Assembly: GCA_964407285.1 (NCBI GenBank)
Contig: CAYOVG010000153.1
Coordinates: 1 to 15,601, forward strand
Length of the DNA stretch: 15,601 nucleotides
Direction of reading: 5' to 3'
Source: CAYOVG01 sp964407285
Lineage (GTDB): Bacteria > Desulfobacterota > Syntrophobacteria > Syntrophobacterales > Syntrophobacteraceae
Shown piece after piece: positions 1-7,078 of the stretch. The position numbers were made by a program, and so were the translations under genes. The notes under the pieces are model-generated. The model was not told the origin of the DNA, did no database searches, and saw only the letters and a list, made by a program, of their open reading frames with translations. Each line of letters starts with the position of its first letter. Position 1 is the stretch's first letter.

Positions 1-37
1 GGGTTGCGGGTTGCGGAAAATCGCACGGGCCGGGGTT

Positions 38-108
38 TCGTGTCAAGTAAAATCTCTGGTGGCGGCCGGAAAAAATGCCCGGACAGGGATGTCGTGTCAA
101 ACAAAATC
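38..108 (+). repeat. Imperfect direct repeat pair (17 bp, 54 bp apart)
   Basis: TCGTGTCAAGTAAAATC at 38-54 recurs as TCGTGTCAAACAAAATC at 92-108, matching at 15 of 17 positions. G-rich sequence precedes both copies. Two close subterminal copies of a TGTCAA-type sequence are the kind of pattern seen at transposase-binding ends of some insertion sequences, for example the IS21 family, but no transposase is visible here. The mobile-element reading is inference. Confidence 0.4.
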
Positions 109-685
109 GTGCGCGACGATCGGGAGAGATGAATGTCGTTGACTTTGGCTCGATACCCGGTGAGGGAACTGTGGCCCGGCCCTTTTGTCGGGGGCATGTG
201 GGCGACAATCCATGGCGGTTCGCGGTGTCGTCAAGTCGAGAGTATTTCCGGGTCCCGTCCCTTCGGGCGACATGGAGGAGGCATCCCAGTTTTTTCTTGC
301 GCTCAATACTGTAGATAGGCTATAGGTATTTGCGTAAAGTCGATTTTCAGGTTGTATGCAACAAAAGGGCGTTTACCATAACGGCTGGCGATGAATGTTC
401 GAGTGCTCCCGATTCTCCGTAGCAATGATAATGGTTATAAGCGAGGGTCGGCGTGCAGCGTGGCTTTCGTTGTGGCGAGAATGTATCGCCGGTGTGAGCA
501 GGGTCCGCGGGATAGTGGTCTTTTCCAGTTTCTGTTAGCGTTCTAGAGTATCTGATTCCAATTCTTGCTGTATTTGCTTTTCTTCTTCATCTCCTCTGAA
601 TGGCGGTCTGCGACGGCAAATGCGGCGCCTGCTTTTCGGTCTCCATTCCGGGCGGGAGCGGCGTTCTGACTGGTCGGACAAGATA

Positions 686-717
686 TTGACTTGATTATCA
701 ATGGGTTAAAATATAGT
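686..717 (+). promoter_or_regulatory. Possible sigma-70-type promoter and palindromic operator before the hydrogenase
   Basis: TTGACT at 686-691 resembles a -35 box. TAAAAT (707-712) or TATAGT (712-717) could be the -10 box, with spacers of 15 or 20 bp that are respectively short and long for sigma-70. Overlapping it is a perfect odd palindrome, TTGATTATCAA at 691-701. The half-sites TTGAT/ATCAA equal those of an FNR box, but the centre is 1 bp instead of 4, so it is not a normal FNR site. Position, 30-60 bases before the chosen hydrogenase start, suits a promoter with an overlapping operator. Confidence 0.35.
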
Positions 718-747
718 CGCTTTCAACATGCGGGAGGTAACAGACGG

Positions 748-2262
748 ATGCAGAACATAGTGATCGACCCCATCACCAGGATCGAGGGGCATCTCGCCAT
801 CCGCGTCGAAGTGGAGTCCGGCCGGGTGGTCAAGGCCTTCAGTTCGGGTGAGATGTTTCGGGGGTTCGAGGTGTTGCTGAAGGGAAGGGACCCGCTGGAT
901 GCGCAGCAGATTACTCAACGGATTTGCGGTGTCTGCCCCATCTCGCACGGAATCGCATCGGTGCTGGCCCAGGATGCGGCCTACGGGGTCGCGCCTCCCA
1001 CCAACGGCAGACTGGGCAGAAACCTCATCCAGGGGGCCAACTTCATCCAGTCGCACATCGTCCACTTCTATCAGCTTTCCGCATTGGATTTTGTGGATAT
1101 AGCAGCGGTGACCGGCTACAACGGAAGCGATCCCGGACTGAACGGCCTGAAGGCGTGGGTCCAGTCCCAGACGGCGTCCAGGGAGCTTTATCCCGGCGCC
1201 CCGTTTCTCCCCCGCTATAACGGCAATTATATCCAGTCCACGGAATTGAACATCCTGGCGATAAAGCACTACCTGGAAGCCCTGGAAATGCGGGCTCTTG
1301 CACATAAAATGGCCGCCGTTTTCGGAGGCAAGCTCCCGCACAGTCCTGCGCTCGTCCCCGGGGGGATCACCGAAAAGGCGTCGGCGGACAAGATCGCCGC
1401 CTACCGTTCGATGCTCAAGCAGTTGCGCACCTTTATCGATGGATGCTACCTCCCGGACGTGGTGGAGGTGGCAAAGGCGTTTCCCGAATACCTGCATGAA
1501 GGCAAGGGGTGCGGGAATTACCTGTCGTACGGCGTTTTTCCGCAGTCCGCTTCCGACCAGGGGTCGAAACTCTTTCCCGCGGGCGTCGTAATGAAGGGGA
1601 AGGCGATTCCCTTCGATGCCGGAAAAATCACGGAGGAAGTGGGGTACTCCTACTATTCGTCCGGTTCGGGCCTGCACCCGGCTTCCGGCCGAACGGTGGC
1701 GGACCCCGAGAAGAAGACGGCTTACTCCTGGATAAAGGCCCCGCGTTACGACAGGACCGTGATGGAAGTGGGGCCGCTCGCCCGGCTGATAATAGCCTAC
1801 ATGTCCGGCGGGAACACGCAGGTGAAAGAACTGGTGGACCGGTATGCGGGCGTCGTCGGAAAGCGGCCCGACGAGTTGGATTCGGTCATGGGGCGTCACC
1901 TGACCAGGGCCATTGAATGCAAAATTGTGGCGGACCGTATGGCGGACTGGGTTGAAGAACTCAATCCCGCGGAGCCCTCCTTCAAGGATTTCTCCGTTCC
2001 CGCGAAAGGAACCGGCGCCGGACTGACGGAAGCTCCCCGTGGGGCGCTGGGGCATTGGATCGATGTCGTCGATTCGAAGATCGGCAACTACCAGTGCGTT
2101 GTGCCCACGACATGGAACTGCTCGCCCAGGGACGACGGTGGAACTCCCGGCCCCGTGGAACAGTCGCTGGAAGGCACTCCCATTGCCGACGCCGCCAATC
2201 CGATCGAAGCGGCCCGCGTGGTGCGATCGTTCGATCCGTGCATCGCCTGCGCCGTCCACTAG
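748..2262 (+). CDS. [NiFe] hydrogenase large subunit (group 1, periplasmic), without C-terminal extension
   Basis: Catalytic subunit carrying the Ni-Fe(CN)2CO site that interconverts H2 and protons/electrons; 504 residues from the ATG at 748. That start has a good ribosome binding site (GGAGGT, 733-738) and begins MQNIVIDPITRIEGH, the usual family N terminus; an in-frame TTG at 691 would add 19 atypical residues. Visible motifs: TRIEGH (10-15, with the conserved Glu), RICGVCPISH (58-67, first CxxC), MEVGPLARL (middle) and DPCIACAVH (496-504, second CxxC). The first Cys of the last motif is encoded TGC, so this is not a selenoprotein. The stop follows the terminal His directly, so the tail normally removed by a maturation protease is absent. 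There is no signal peptide; export by hitchhiking on the Tat signal of the small subunit is expected. The small subunit lies downstream, reversing the common small-large order. Confidence 0.93.
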   Translation: MQNIVIDPITRIEGHLAIRVEVESGRVVKAFSSGEMFRGFEVLLKGRDPLDAQQITQRICGVCPISHGIASVLAQDAAYGVAPPTNGRLGRNLIQGANFIQSHIVHFYQLSALDFVDIAAVTGYNGSDPGLNGLKAWVQSQTASRELYPGAPFLPRYNGNYIQSTELNILAIKHYLEALEMRALAHKMAAVFGGKLPHSPALVPGGITEKASADKIAAYRSMLKQLRTFIDGCYLPDVVEVAKAFPEYLHEGKGCGNYLSYGVFPQSASDQGSKLFPAGVVMKGKAIPFDAGKITEEVGYSYYSSGSGLHPASGRTVADPEKKTAYSWIKAPRYDRTVMEVGPLARLIIAYMSGGNTQVKELVDRYAGVVGKRPDELDSVMGRHLTRAIECKIVADRMADWVEELNPAEPSFKDFSVPAKGTGAGLTEAPRGALGHWIDVVDSKIGNYQCVVPTTWNCSPRDDGGTPGPVEQSLEGTPIADAANPIEAARVVRSFDPCIACAVH

Positions 2263-2444
2263 TTGGGACGGGAGGAAAAGCGGACGACGGGACGACTGGA
2301 AGAAGACAGGATTATCGGGATTTACAGGCAAAAATATACGGAGGTGTCGGGAAGGCCGGGGTGAAGGGCTTACAGTCGTGCAACTGCGCTCTTTGTCGTC
2401 TCGGTTTCCAACCCGTAACCCGCAGCCCATAGCGAGAGGTCGCC

Positions 2445-3350
2445 ATGTCGAATTTTACCCGGCGAGAATTCATGTATTTCAGCATCAGGCTGGCGGCCCT
2501 GATAGGGGCAGGTTCCGCGGGCGCCCCACGGATTGCCGATGCTCTCGGCGAACTCACGGCAAGGAGGCCTCCGGTTCTGTGGCTCCAGGGGTTGAGTTGC
2601 TCCGGATGCTCCGTCTCTCTCCTCAATTGTGAGAACCCCGATCCCGTTCAGGTACTTACAAGTTACATATCGCTACGCTTCCATTCGACCCTTTCCACCG
2701 CTACGGGCAAAACCTGCAGCGACGTCATTGACGGGACCGTAAAGCAGGGAGGGTACTACCTCGCCTTGGAGGGGGCCATTCCCCAGGAAATGCCCCATGC
2801 ATGCAAGATGGGGGAAAAACCGATCGAGGAGTTGATCGTCGAGGCATCCAGGGCCGCCAAAGCCGTGCTGGCGATCGGCACCTGTGCGTCCTTCGGCGGG
2901 ATACCCTGCGCGGAGGGCAATCCCACGGGGGCGGTGAGCGTCCCCCGGTTTCTCGAGAGCAAGGGAATATCGACTCCAGTCATCGCGCTTCCCGGCTGTC
3001 CGGCCCATCCCGACTGGATGGTGGCTACCCTGGCCCATGAAATCAAGTTCGGACTTCCGCCCCTCGACCACAAAAGACGTCCGAAGATGTTCTTCTCCAA
3101 GACGCTCCACGATCAGTGTCCACGCTTCGCGGATTATGAAAGGGAGCGGTTCGCCCGGACGTTCTCCGAGGACGGGTGCTTCTTCAAACTGGGGTGCTTT
3201 GGCCCGTTGACCCATGCCGATTGTACCTTGCGCCTCTGGAATGGAGGCGCGAATCACTGCATCAAGGCGGGTTCGCCCTGTATAGGGTGCGCCTCCGAGA
3301 ACTTCGCCCTCAAGGCTGCATTTCCCATGTTCGTGAAGAACAATAAATAG
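2445..3350 (+). CDS. [NiFe] hydrogenase small subunit, Tat-exported
   Basis: Iron-sulfur electron-transfer subunit, 301 residues. The N terminus has a Tat signal (TRREFM, residues 5-10, then a hydrophobic stretch to about 34), placing the enzyme in the periplasm. Proximal cluster ligands: C52, C55 (CSGC), C147 (GTCASFGG) and C185 (PGCPAHPDW). Distal cluster: H222, C225, C245, C251. Medial cluster: C260, C279, C282, plus C272 where standard enzymes such as that of Desulfovibrio gigas have proline, so a [4Fe-4S] instead of [3Fe-4S] medial cluster is predicted. There is no C-terminal membrane helix, so the enzyme is probably soluble, with cytochrome c3 a likely partner (inference). GAGAGG at 2433-2438 precedes the ATG. 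The 182-base gap after the large subunit holds no convincing gene or terminator, so co-transcription is likely. Confidence 0.92.
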   Translation: MSNFTRREFMYFSIRLAALIGAGSAGAPRIADALGELTARRPPVLWLQGLSCSGCSVSLLNCENPDPVQVLTSYISLRFHSTLSTATGKTCSDVIDGTVKQGGYYLALEGAIPQEMPHACKMGEKPIEELIVEASRAAKAVLAIGTCASFGGIPCAEGNPTGAVSVPRFLESKGISTPVIALPGCPAHPDWMVATLAHEIKFGLPPLDHKRRPKMFFSKTLHDQCPRFADYERERFARTFSEDGCFFKLGCFGPLTHADCTLRLWNGGANHCIKAGSPCIGCASENFALKAAFPMFVKNNK

Positions 3351-3396
3351 ATCGTTCGGCAAACAGGTTGTTCGGCGCAAATGGAAGGTGGCTCTC

Positions 3397-4917
3397 ATGA
3401 AACTGCAGACCAGACTCATTTTTTGGCTCCTTGCCTGCTTTATCCTGATAATGGCGATGTTTCAACTATTCCAGTATCTTAGCGTGAGAGGCTTCATTTC
3501 CGATCTTGCGGCTTCCAACCTGCGTCTTCTCAAGGACGCCGAAGAACGACAGGCAATGAATATTTACAGGTCCGTCCAGCAGGCCGTTCAGGGGTCCCTC
3601 GAACGGGGGGAGATGGAGAAGTTTACCAGGATTCTCCACGCCCAGAAGGAAGTGGAGGGGCTGCTGGAGTTTTCCCTGTTCAATCGTGAAGGGATAGTCA
3701 CCTATTCTTCGGACGACTCCAATTTGAAGAAGAGCCTTCCTGCCGACATGCAGTCCGCACTCGCTTCGAATTCTCAGCGTATTCTCCGGCACACGGATGA
3801 GGCCATCGAGATCTACCAGCCGCAGCATGTCGATGCGGATTGCGTACGTTGCCACCTGGACTGGAAACCGGGAGAGACATCCGGGGTAGCCTTCTTCAGG
3901 TTCTCGACCAAGAATCTTACTCAGGCCAAAGCCCAGGCCGAGGAGACGATCTCGGGCATGCGGTTCAAGTCTCTCGTCAACTCTCTCATGGCGGTGCCCA
4001 TGGCGGTGGTGATTTTTGCTTTCGTGGTGTGGTTCGTGGGAAGTAGCGCCTTTAAGGTGATCGACCGCACCGTGGCCGGCCTCAAGGAGGTGAGCCGGCA
4101 GATTGCGCTGGCCTCCGGCCACGTGTTTTCCGTCAGCCGGAAGATCGTGGATGGCGCGTCCGAGCAGGACAGGGCCATCGGGGAGTCGGCGGCTTCGCTT
4201 CATGAAATTTCCGAGCGGACGAGACAAAATGCCGAGAATGCCGGCAATGCGAATACGATTATGGTTCAAACCACCAGCATGATGGATGAGGCCACTTCCT
4301 CCATGGATGATCTGACGGAATCCATGGAGAGAATATCCGGCGTGAGCAAGGAGACGTCCAAGATCATCAAGAATATCGACGAAATCGCGTTCCAGACCAA
4401 CCTGCTGGCGCTGAATGCCGCGGTGGAGGCCGCGCGCGCGGGGGAGGCGGGAGCGGGGTTCGCCGTCGTTGCCGATGAAGTGAGAAACCTTGCCATTCGC
4501 GCCGCGGAAGCCGCAAAGAACACCTCCGATATGATACAGGCGACCCTCAAGGAAGTGGGGAGGGGGGCGGAGGTGGTTTCGAAGACGCGGACCGCCTTCA
4601 TACGCGCTGCAAGCGAGGCCCGGCGGGCCGGGGAGTTGGTCGAGGAGATTTCCGCCGCGTCGAAGGAGCAGGCCGGCGAGGTGGATCAGATCAACAGGGC
4701 GATTGCGGCAATAGAGCAGGTGGCGCGGGAAAACGCCGTCAATGCCCGGGAGTCGGTTTCCGCATCGGAGGAGATGAACGGAGAGACTGAAAAGATGGGC
4801 TGGTTCGTATCCGAAATGGTGGTCCTGGTGAATGGAAGAGACCGGGATGGCGCGGGGGCCTTGCCCGGCGCGGTCGAGCGTCCGGCGCTTCCCGGCCCGG
4901 AGGAGAAAGAAGCGTAG
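3397..4917 (+). CDS. Methyl-accepting chemotaxis protein with periplasmic haem-c sensor domain
   Basis: Membrane chemoreceptor of 506 residues. A helix at about 7-28 is followed by a periplasmic domain (about 29-190) and a second helix (about 194-217). The periplasmic domain contains CVRCH (149-153), a CxxCH site for covalent haem c, near its end; this resembles the haem-containing PAS-like/DUF3365 sensors of Geobacter and Desulfovibrio chemoreceptors. The cytoplasmic part is a long coiled coil with the highly conserved hairpin tip (EIAFQTNLLALNAAVEAARAG, from about residue 329). No clear HAMP domain and no C-terminal receptor-methylation pentapeptide are visible. The ATG at 3397 is chosen over the in-frame GTG at 3388 because GGAAGG (3383-3388) is correctly spaced from it. 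It starts 46 bases after the hydrogenase small subunit with no terminator between, suggesting a functional link through redox or H2 sensing (inference). Confidence 0.92.
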   Translation: MKLQTRLIFWLLACFILIMAMFQLFQYLSVRGFISDLAASNLRLLKDAEERQAMNIYRSVQQAVQGSLERGEMEKFTRILHAQKEVEGLLEFSLFNREGIVTYSSDDSNLKKSLPADMQSALASNSQRILRHTDEAIEIYQPQHVDADCVRCHLDWKPGETSGVAFFRFSTKNLTQAKAQAEETISGMRFKSLVNSLMAVPMAVVIFAFVVWFVGSSAFKVIDRTVAGLKEVSRQIALASGHVFSVSRKIVDGASEQDRAIGESAASLHEISERTRQNAENAGNANTIMVQTTSMMDEATSSMDDLTESMERISGVSKETSKIIKNIDEIAFQTNLLALNAAVEAARAGEAGAGFAVVADEVRNLAIRAAEAAKNTSDMIQATLKEVGRGAEVVSKTRTAFIRAASEARRAGELVEEISAASKEQAGEVDQINRAIAAIEQVARENAVNARESVSASEEMNGETEKMGWFVSEMVVLVNGRDRDGAGALPGAVERPALPGPEEKEA

Positions 4918-4940
4918 CGTATTCGAGAGCGCTTTTTTTT
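4906..4940 (+). terminator. Possible intrinsic terminator after the chemoreceptor
   Basis: AAGCG (4910-4914) pairs with CGCTT (4930-4934) across a 15-base loop and is followed by a run of eight T (4933-4940). The flanking A-run of the gene end can extend the pairing through A-T pairs. The hairpin overlaps the stop codon and lies between two converging genes, where a terminator is expected. The GC-rich part of the stem is short, so support is modest. Confidence 0.35.
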
Positions 4941-5020
4941 CGGCCGACCATCTGTCCCACTTGTGTACCAAGCGCCGGCAAAGCGTCGGGTCCCGCATTG
5001 GCCGGTGTGGGCTGGAATCC

Positions 5021-6379
5021 TCACCGGGGGAAAACGAGCCGAATACGCAGGGGTAGCGGTTCGTCATCTCCATAACCGGCAGGGGCGGCGTCCCGTTCTC
5101 CCGGCGGTTCCCGGAGTTCGCCGAGGCTGCGCAATTCGTTCAATACCAAAGCATAATTCCGGGCGGGGACCCGTACTTCGATGGATTGCGCGTTCATGTC
5201 GCCTTCCTTGCGCGACTCGACTTTCCGCACCGACCCTCCAGCACTTTCCACAATCTGTCTTATTCTCGCCATCCTCCCGCCGGCGATCCTGTCCCGTTCG
5301 CCGACGGTCCGATGCGGTTCCGGGGCGAAGGCTTCGGATGCAGCGCCCGTGGGCGACGGGGAAGCGGGAGGGGCTGCCGGGAGATGGGCTTCTTTCCTTG
5401 CCTCATCCGCCGGGGATGCAGTCGAATCGCCCATGGCTTGCGGCGGCATGGCTGCGCGATCCTGTTCCCGCTCTCGAAGCGACTGCGGAGGCGGCGGTGC
5501 GATCAGCAGGGTCAGTTCGACGGCGCTCCGCGACAAAGACGGGACGGACGAGACTCCCGGAGAAGACCGAGGGCCGGGAACCGGAGCGGCCTCAGGCGCG
5601 GGCGATGAGACGGAAGGCGGAGGAGAGCCCGCGGGCGGCTTTTCGAGGGCTTTGAAGAACGGGGCGCTTTCCGGCTCCGGTCTTCTTTCCCTGGACGGCG
5701 GGGCGACGGACGTGCGAGGAGACGCAAAGGCGTCTTTCCGTTCCCCGTGTCCGGGTTTCTCGGGTCTCGGCCCCGCGGGTCCCGGCTCTTCGGGGCTCGA
5801 TCCTGTGGATCTTGATTCTTCGGATCTCGAGCCCTCGGATCTCGATTCTTCGGATCTCAAGCCCTCGGGTTTCAACCCTTCCCGCGATACTTGCGTTTCG
5901 GAGGTCGGTGCTTCGGGTGTTCGGGGATGCCCGCCGGGTCCCTCTACGGAAGGCTGCTGTATCGGCTGCCGGGGAGCGGGGGCGGAGGGGATGAAAGCCG
6001 CGTCTTTCCCGCCCTGCATGGCGTAGTACAGGGCGACCACCAGGAGGCTCGCCGTCACGAGGCCCGTAAGCTCCGCCGGTATCTTGAATCCGCGGGAGGG
6101 CAGCAGCCTTCCCGCGATCCTTTTCCACAGGGACGGGCGCTCCGGAAACGGCCGAGGCTGCTCGGTCCCGATCCGTTCGTGCACGCCGGCGAGGAAGTTC
6201 GGGGGAGCGCTCACCTTTTCGAGGGAGCGCACAGCTTCGATGCATGCCCGCAATGCCGCCAGTTCCGCCGCGCAGGCGCCGCACCGGGAAATGTGCTCCT
6301 CCACGCGCCCCCTGGTGGAGGGATCGAGTGCGTCATCCAGGAATTCGGATAGAAGGCTGCCGATTTCAGAACATTCCAC
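5021..6379 (-). CDS. Membrane anti-sigma factor with zinc-finger (ZAS/zf-HC2) domain and repeat-rich periplasmic region
   Basis: Probable partner of the ECF sigma factor encoded just upstream; 452 residues. The N-terminal anti-sigma domain carries C3 and H29-x3-C33-x2-C36, the HxxxCxxC zinc motif. One membrane helix lies at about 102-121. After it comes a long Pro/Glu/Ser/Arg-rich segment including eight pentapeptide repeats, and a more regular C-terminal domain (roughly the last 100 residues, with EVRVPARNYALVLNELRSLG). That end resembles the DUF4349/DUF2275-type extracytoplasmic domains of other membrane anti-sigma proteins; the resemblance is from memory. The start is a GTG at 6377-6379, directly after the sigma-factor TGA, with GAGGGGAG as ribosome binding site inside the sigma gene. 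Translation is therefore probably coupled. Expected role: hold the sigma factor at the membrane until an envelope signal arrives. Confidence 0.82.
   Translation of the reverse strand: MECSEIGSLLSEFLDDALDPSTRGRVEEHISRCGACAAELAALRACIEAVRSLEKVSAPPNFLAGVHERIGTEQPRPFPERPSLWKRIAGRLLPSRGFKIPAELTGLVTASLLVVALYYAMQGGKDAAFIPSAPAPRQPIQQPSVEGPGGHPRTPEAPTSETQVSREGLKPEGLRSEESRSEGSRSEESRSTGSSPEEPGPAGPRPEKPGHGERKDAFASPRTSVAPPSRERRPEPESAPFFKALEKPPAGSPPPSVSSPAPEAAPVPGPRSSPGVSSVPSLSRSAVELTLLIAPPPPQSLREREQDRAAMPPQAMGDSTASPADEARKEAHLPAAPPASPSPTGAASEAFAPEPHRTVGERDRIAGGRMARIRQIVESAGGSVRKVESRKEGDMNAQSIEVRVPARNYALVLNELRSLGELREPPGERDAAPAGYGDDEPLPLRIRLVFPR
5760..5879 (-). repeat. 15-bp tandem repeat (8 units) inside the anti-sigma gene
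   Basis: Eight consecutive 15-bp units, for example TCGGATCTCGAGCCC (5820-5834) and TCGGATCTCGATTCT (5835-5849). The units at 5820-5864 are nearly identical and those toward 5760 are more diverged. On the coding strand they encode degenerate pentapeptides of the type ESRSE/GSRSE/GLRSE, just after the membrane helix, giving a charged, probably flexible periplasmic linker. The unit length keeps the reading frame when copies are gained or lost. Confidence 0.75.
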
Positions 6380-7051
6380 TCAGACCGCTCCCCTCAGTTT
6401 CTCCCGGAGTTGCTGCCTGGCGCGGGCCAGTTTCGACTTCACCGTGCCGATATTATAACCCGTAACTCCGGCTATTTCCTCATAGGAAAGTCCTTCCACG
6501 TCGCGAAGCACGAGCACCGCCCGGGCGTCGTGCGGCAGCGTGGAGATCGCCCGCGCTACCAGCGCCTCGCTTTCCATCCTCGTCAGTTCGGCCAGGGGAG
6601 ACGGCGCGGGATCTTCCAGTTCTCCCACGGCTCCACTGCGTCCGCCCGAGGGCGAGCGCCCGTCCGATCCTTCATCCCCGCCAGGCGCCGCAATCGGGAC
6701 CATTCTTTTGCGGTACCGGTATTCCGCGGACTTGAGCCTGTTCTTGCAGGTGTTGACCGTTATCGTGTACAGCCATGTCGAAAATGACGATTCGAATCTG
6801 AACTTCTTCAGTGACTGGTATACCTTGACGAAAACTTCCTGGGCGCAGTCGTTTGCATCCTCCGGGTCTCCCAGGTAGCGGCAGCACAGGTTGAAGGTCC
6901 TGTCCATGTAACGCGCCACGAGCCGGTCGAAGGCGCTCCTGTCCCCCGCCAGGAACGCCTCGATGCATTCCCGGTCCCGCGCCCCCGCTTCCGGTTGCGG
7001 GACGCTCTCGAGGGTTGAGACAACTTCCGCGCTTTTAAGTTCCATAAGCAT
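6380..7051 (-). CDS. ECF-family RNA polymerase sigma factor (RpoE-like)
   Basis: Alternative sigma factor of 223 residues. Region 2 (about 40-107) contains DRLVARYMDRTFNLCCRYLG and the DCAQEVFVKVYQSL / FSTWLYTITVNTCKN signature. A Gly/Ser-rich linker of about 55 residues follows. Region 4 (about 173-220) has the helix-turn-helix LSYEEIAGVTGYNIGTVKSK. Region 3 is absent, as in ECF sigmas. The start may be the ATG at 7051 or the one two codons in at 7045; neither has a clear ribosome binding site, and the stretch upstream is AT-rich. It lies 27 bases after the SUMF1-fold gene and abuts the anti-sigma gene (TGA then GTG), which supports one operon and a sigma/anti-sigma pair. The linker is longer than usual for the family. 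Confidence 0.92.
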   Translation of the reverse strand: MLMELKSAEVVSTLESVPQPEAGARDRECIEAFLAGDRSAFDRLVARYMDRTFNLCCRYLGDPEDANDCAQEVFVKVYQSLKKFRFESSFSTWLYTITVNTCKNRLKSAEYRYRKRMVPIAAPGGDEGSDGRSPSGGRSGAVGELEDPAPSPLAELTRMESEALVARAISTLPHDARAVLVLRDVEGLSYEEIAGVTGYNIGTVKSKLARARQQLREKLRGAV

Positions 7052-7078
7052 TAATGATAAAGTATGTAAAGTACGGGA

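Larger units (their letters stand above)
1..747. other. Long leader region without a convincing gene
   Basis: About 750 bases precede the hydrogenase start. Several short reading frames exist, including 79- and 61-codon frames near 75-318, but their translations are Arg/Ser/Pro-rich, lack good ribosome binding sites and match no family I recognise. The region holds an imperfect direct repeat (38-54 and 92-108), a G-rich GGGTTGCG doublet at the left edge, and AT-rich patches at 300-370 and 420-440. A possible promoter and a palindrome lie at 686-717. It may contain the end of a mobile element truncated by the window edge, or a long untranslated leader. Confidence 0.6.

Noticed and set aside
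427..440. Fur-box-like GATAATGGTTATAA
   Set aside because: Too few matches to the 19-bp Fur consensus and about 300 bases from the nearest gene start.
2233..2262. Possible selenocysteine in the large subunit, as in [NiFeSe] hydrogenases
   Set aside because: The relevant codon is TGC (Cys498), not TGA.
706..2430. 574-codon open frame on the minus strand opposite the hydrogenase large subunit
   Set aside because: It is a shadow of the GC-rich coding strand; its translation has no family motif and the plus-strand hydrogenase is certain.
2361..2432. 23-codon GTG-start frame with a CxCxxC motif between the hydrogenase subunit genes
   Set aside because: Very short, no properly spaced ribosome binding site, and part of a longer out-of-frame shadow of the large subunit gene.
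3466..5073. 535-codon minus-strand frame opposite the chemoreceptor
   Set aside because: Composition is His/Arg/Gly-rich with no motifs; the chemoreceptor on the other strand is unambiguous.
5181..6026. 281-codon plus-strand frame opposite the anti-sigma gene
   Set aside because: Low-complexity mirror of the repeat-rich anti-sigma linker, with no ribosome binding site or known domain.
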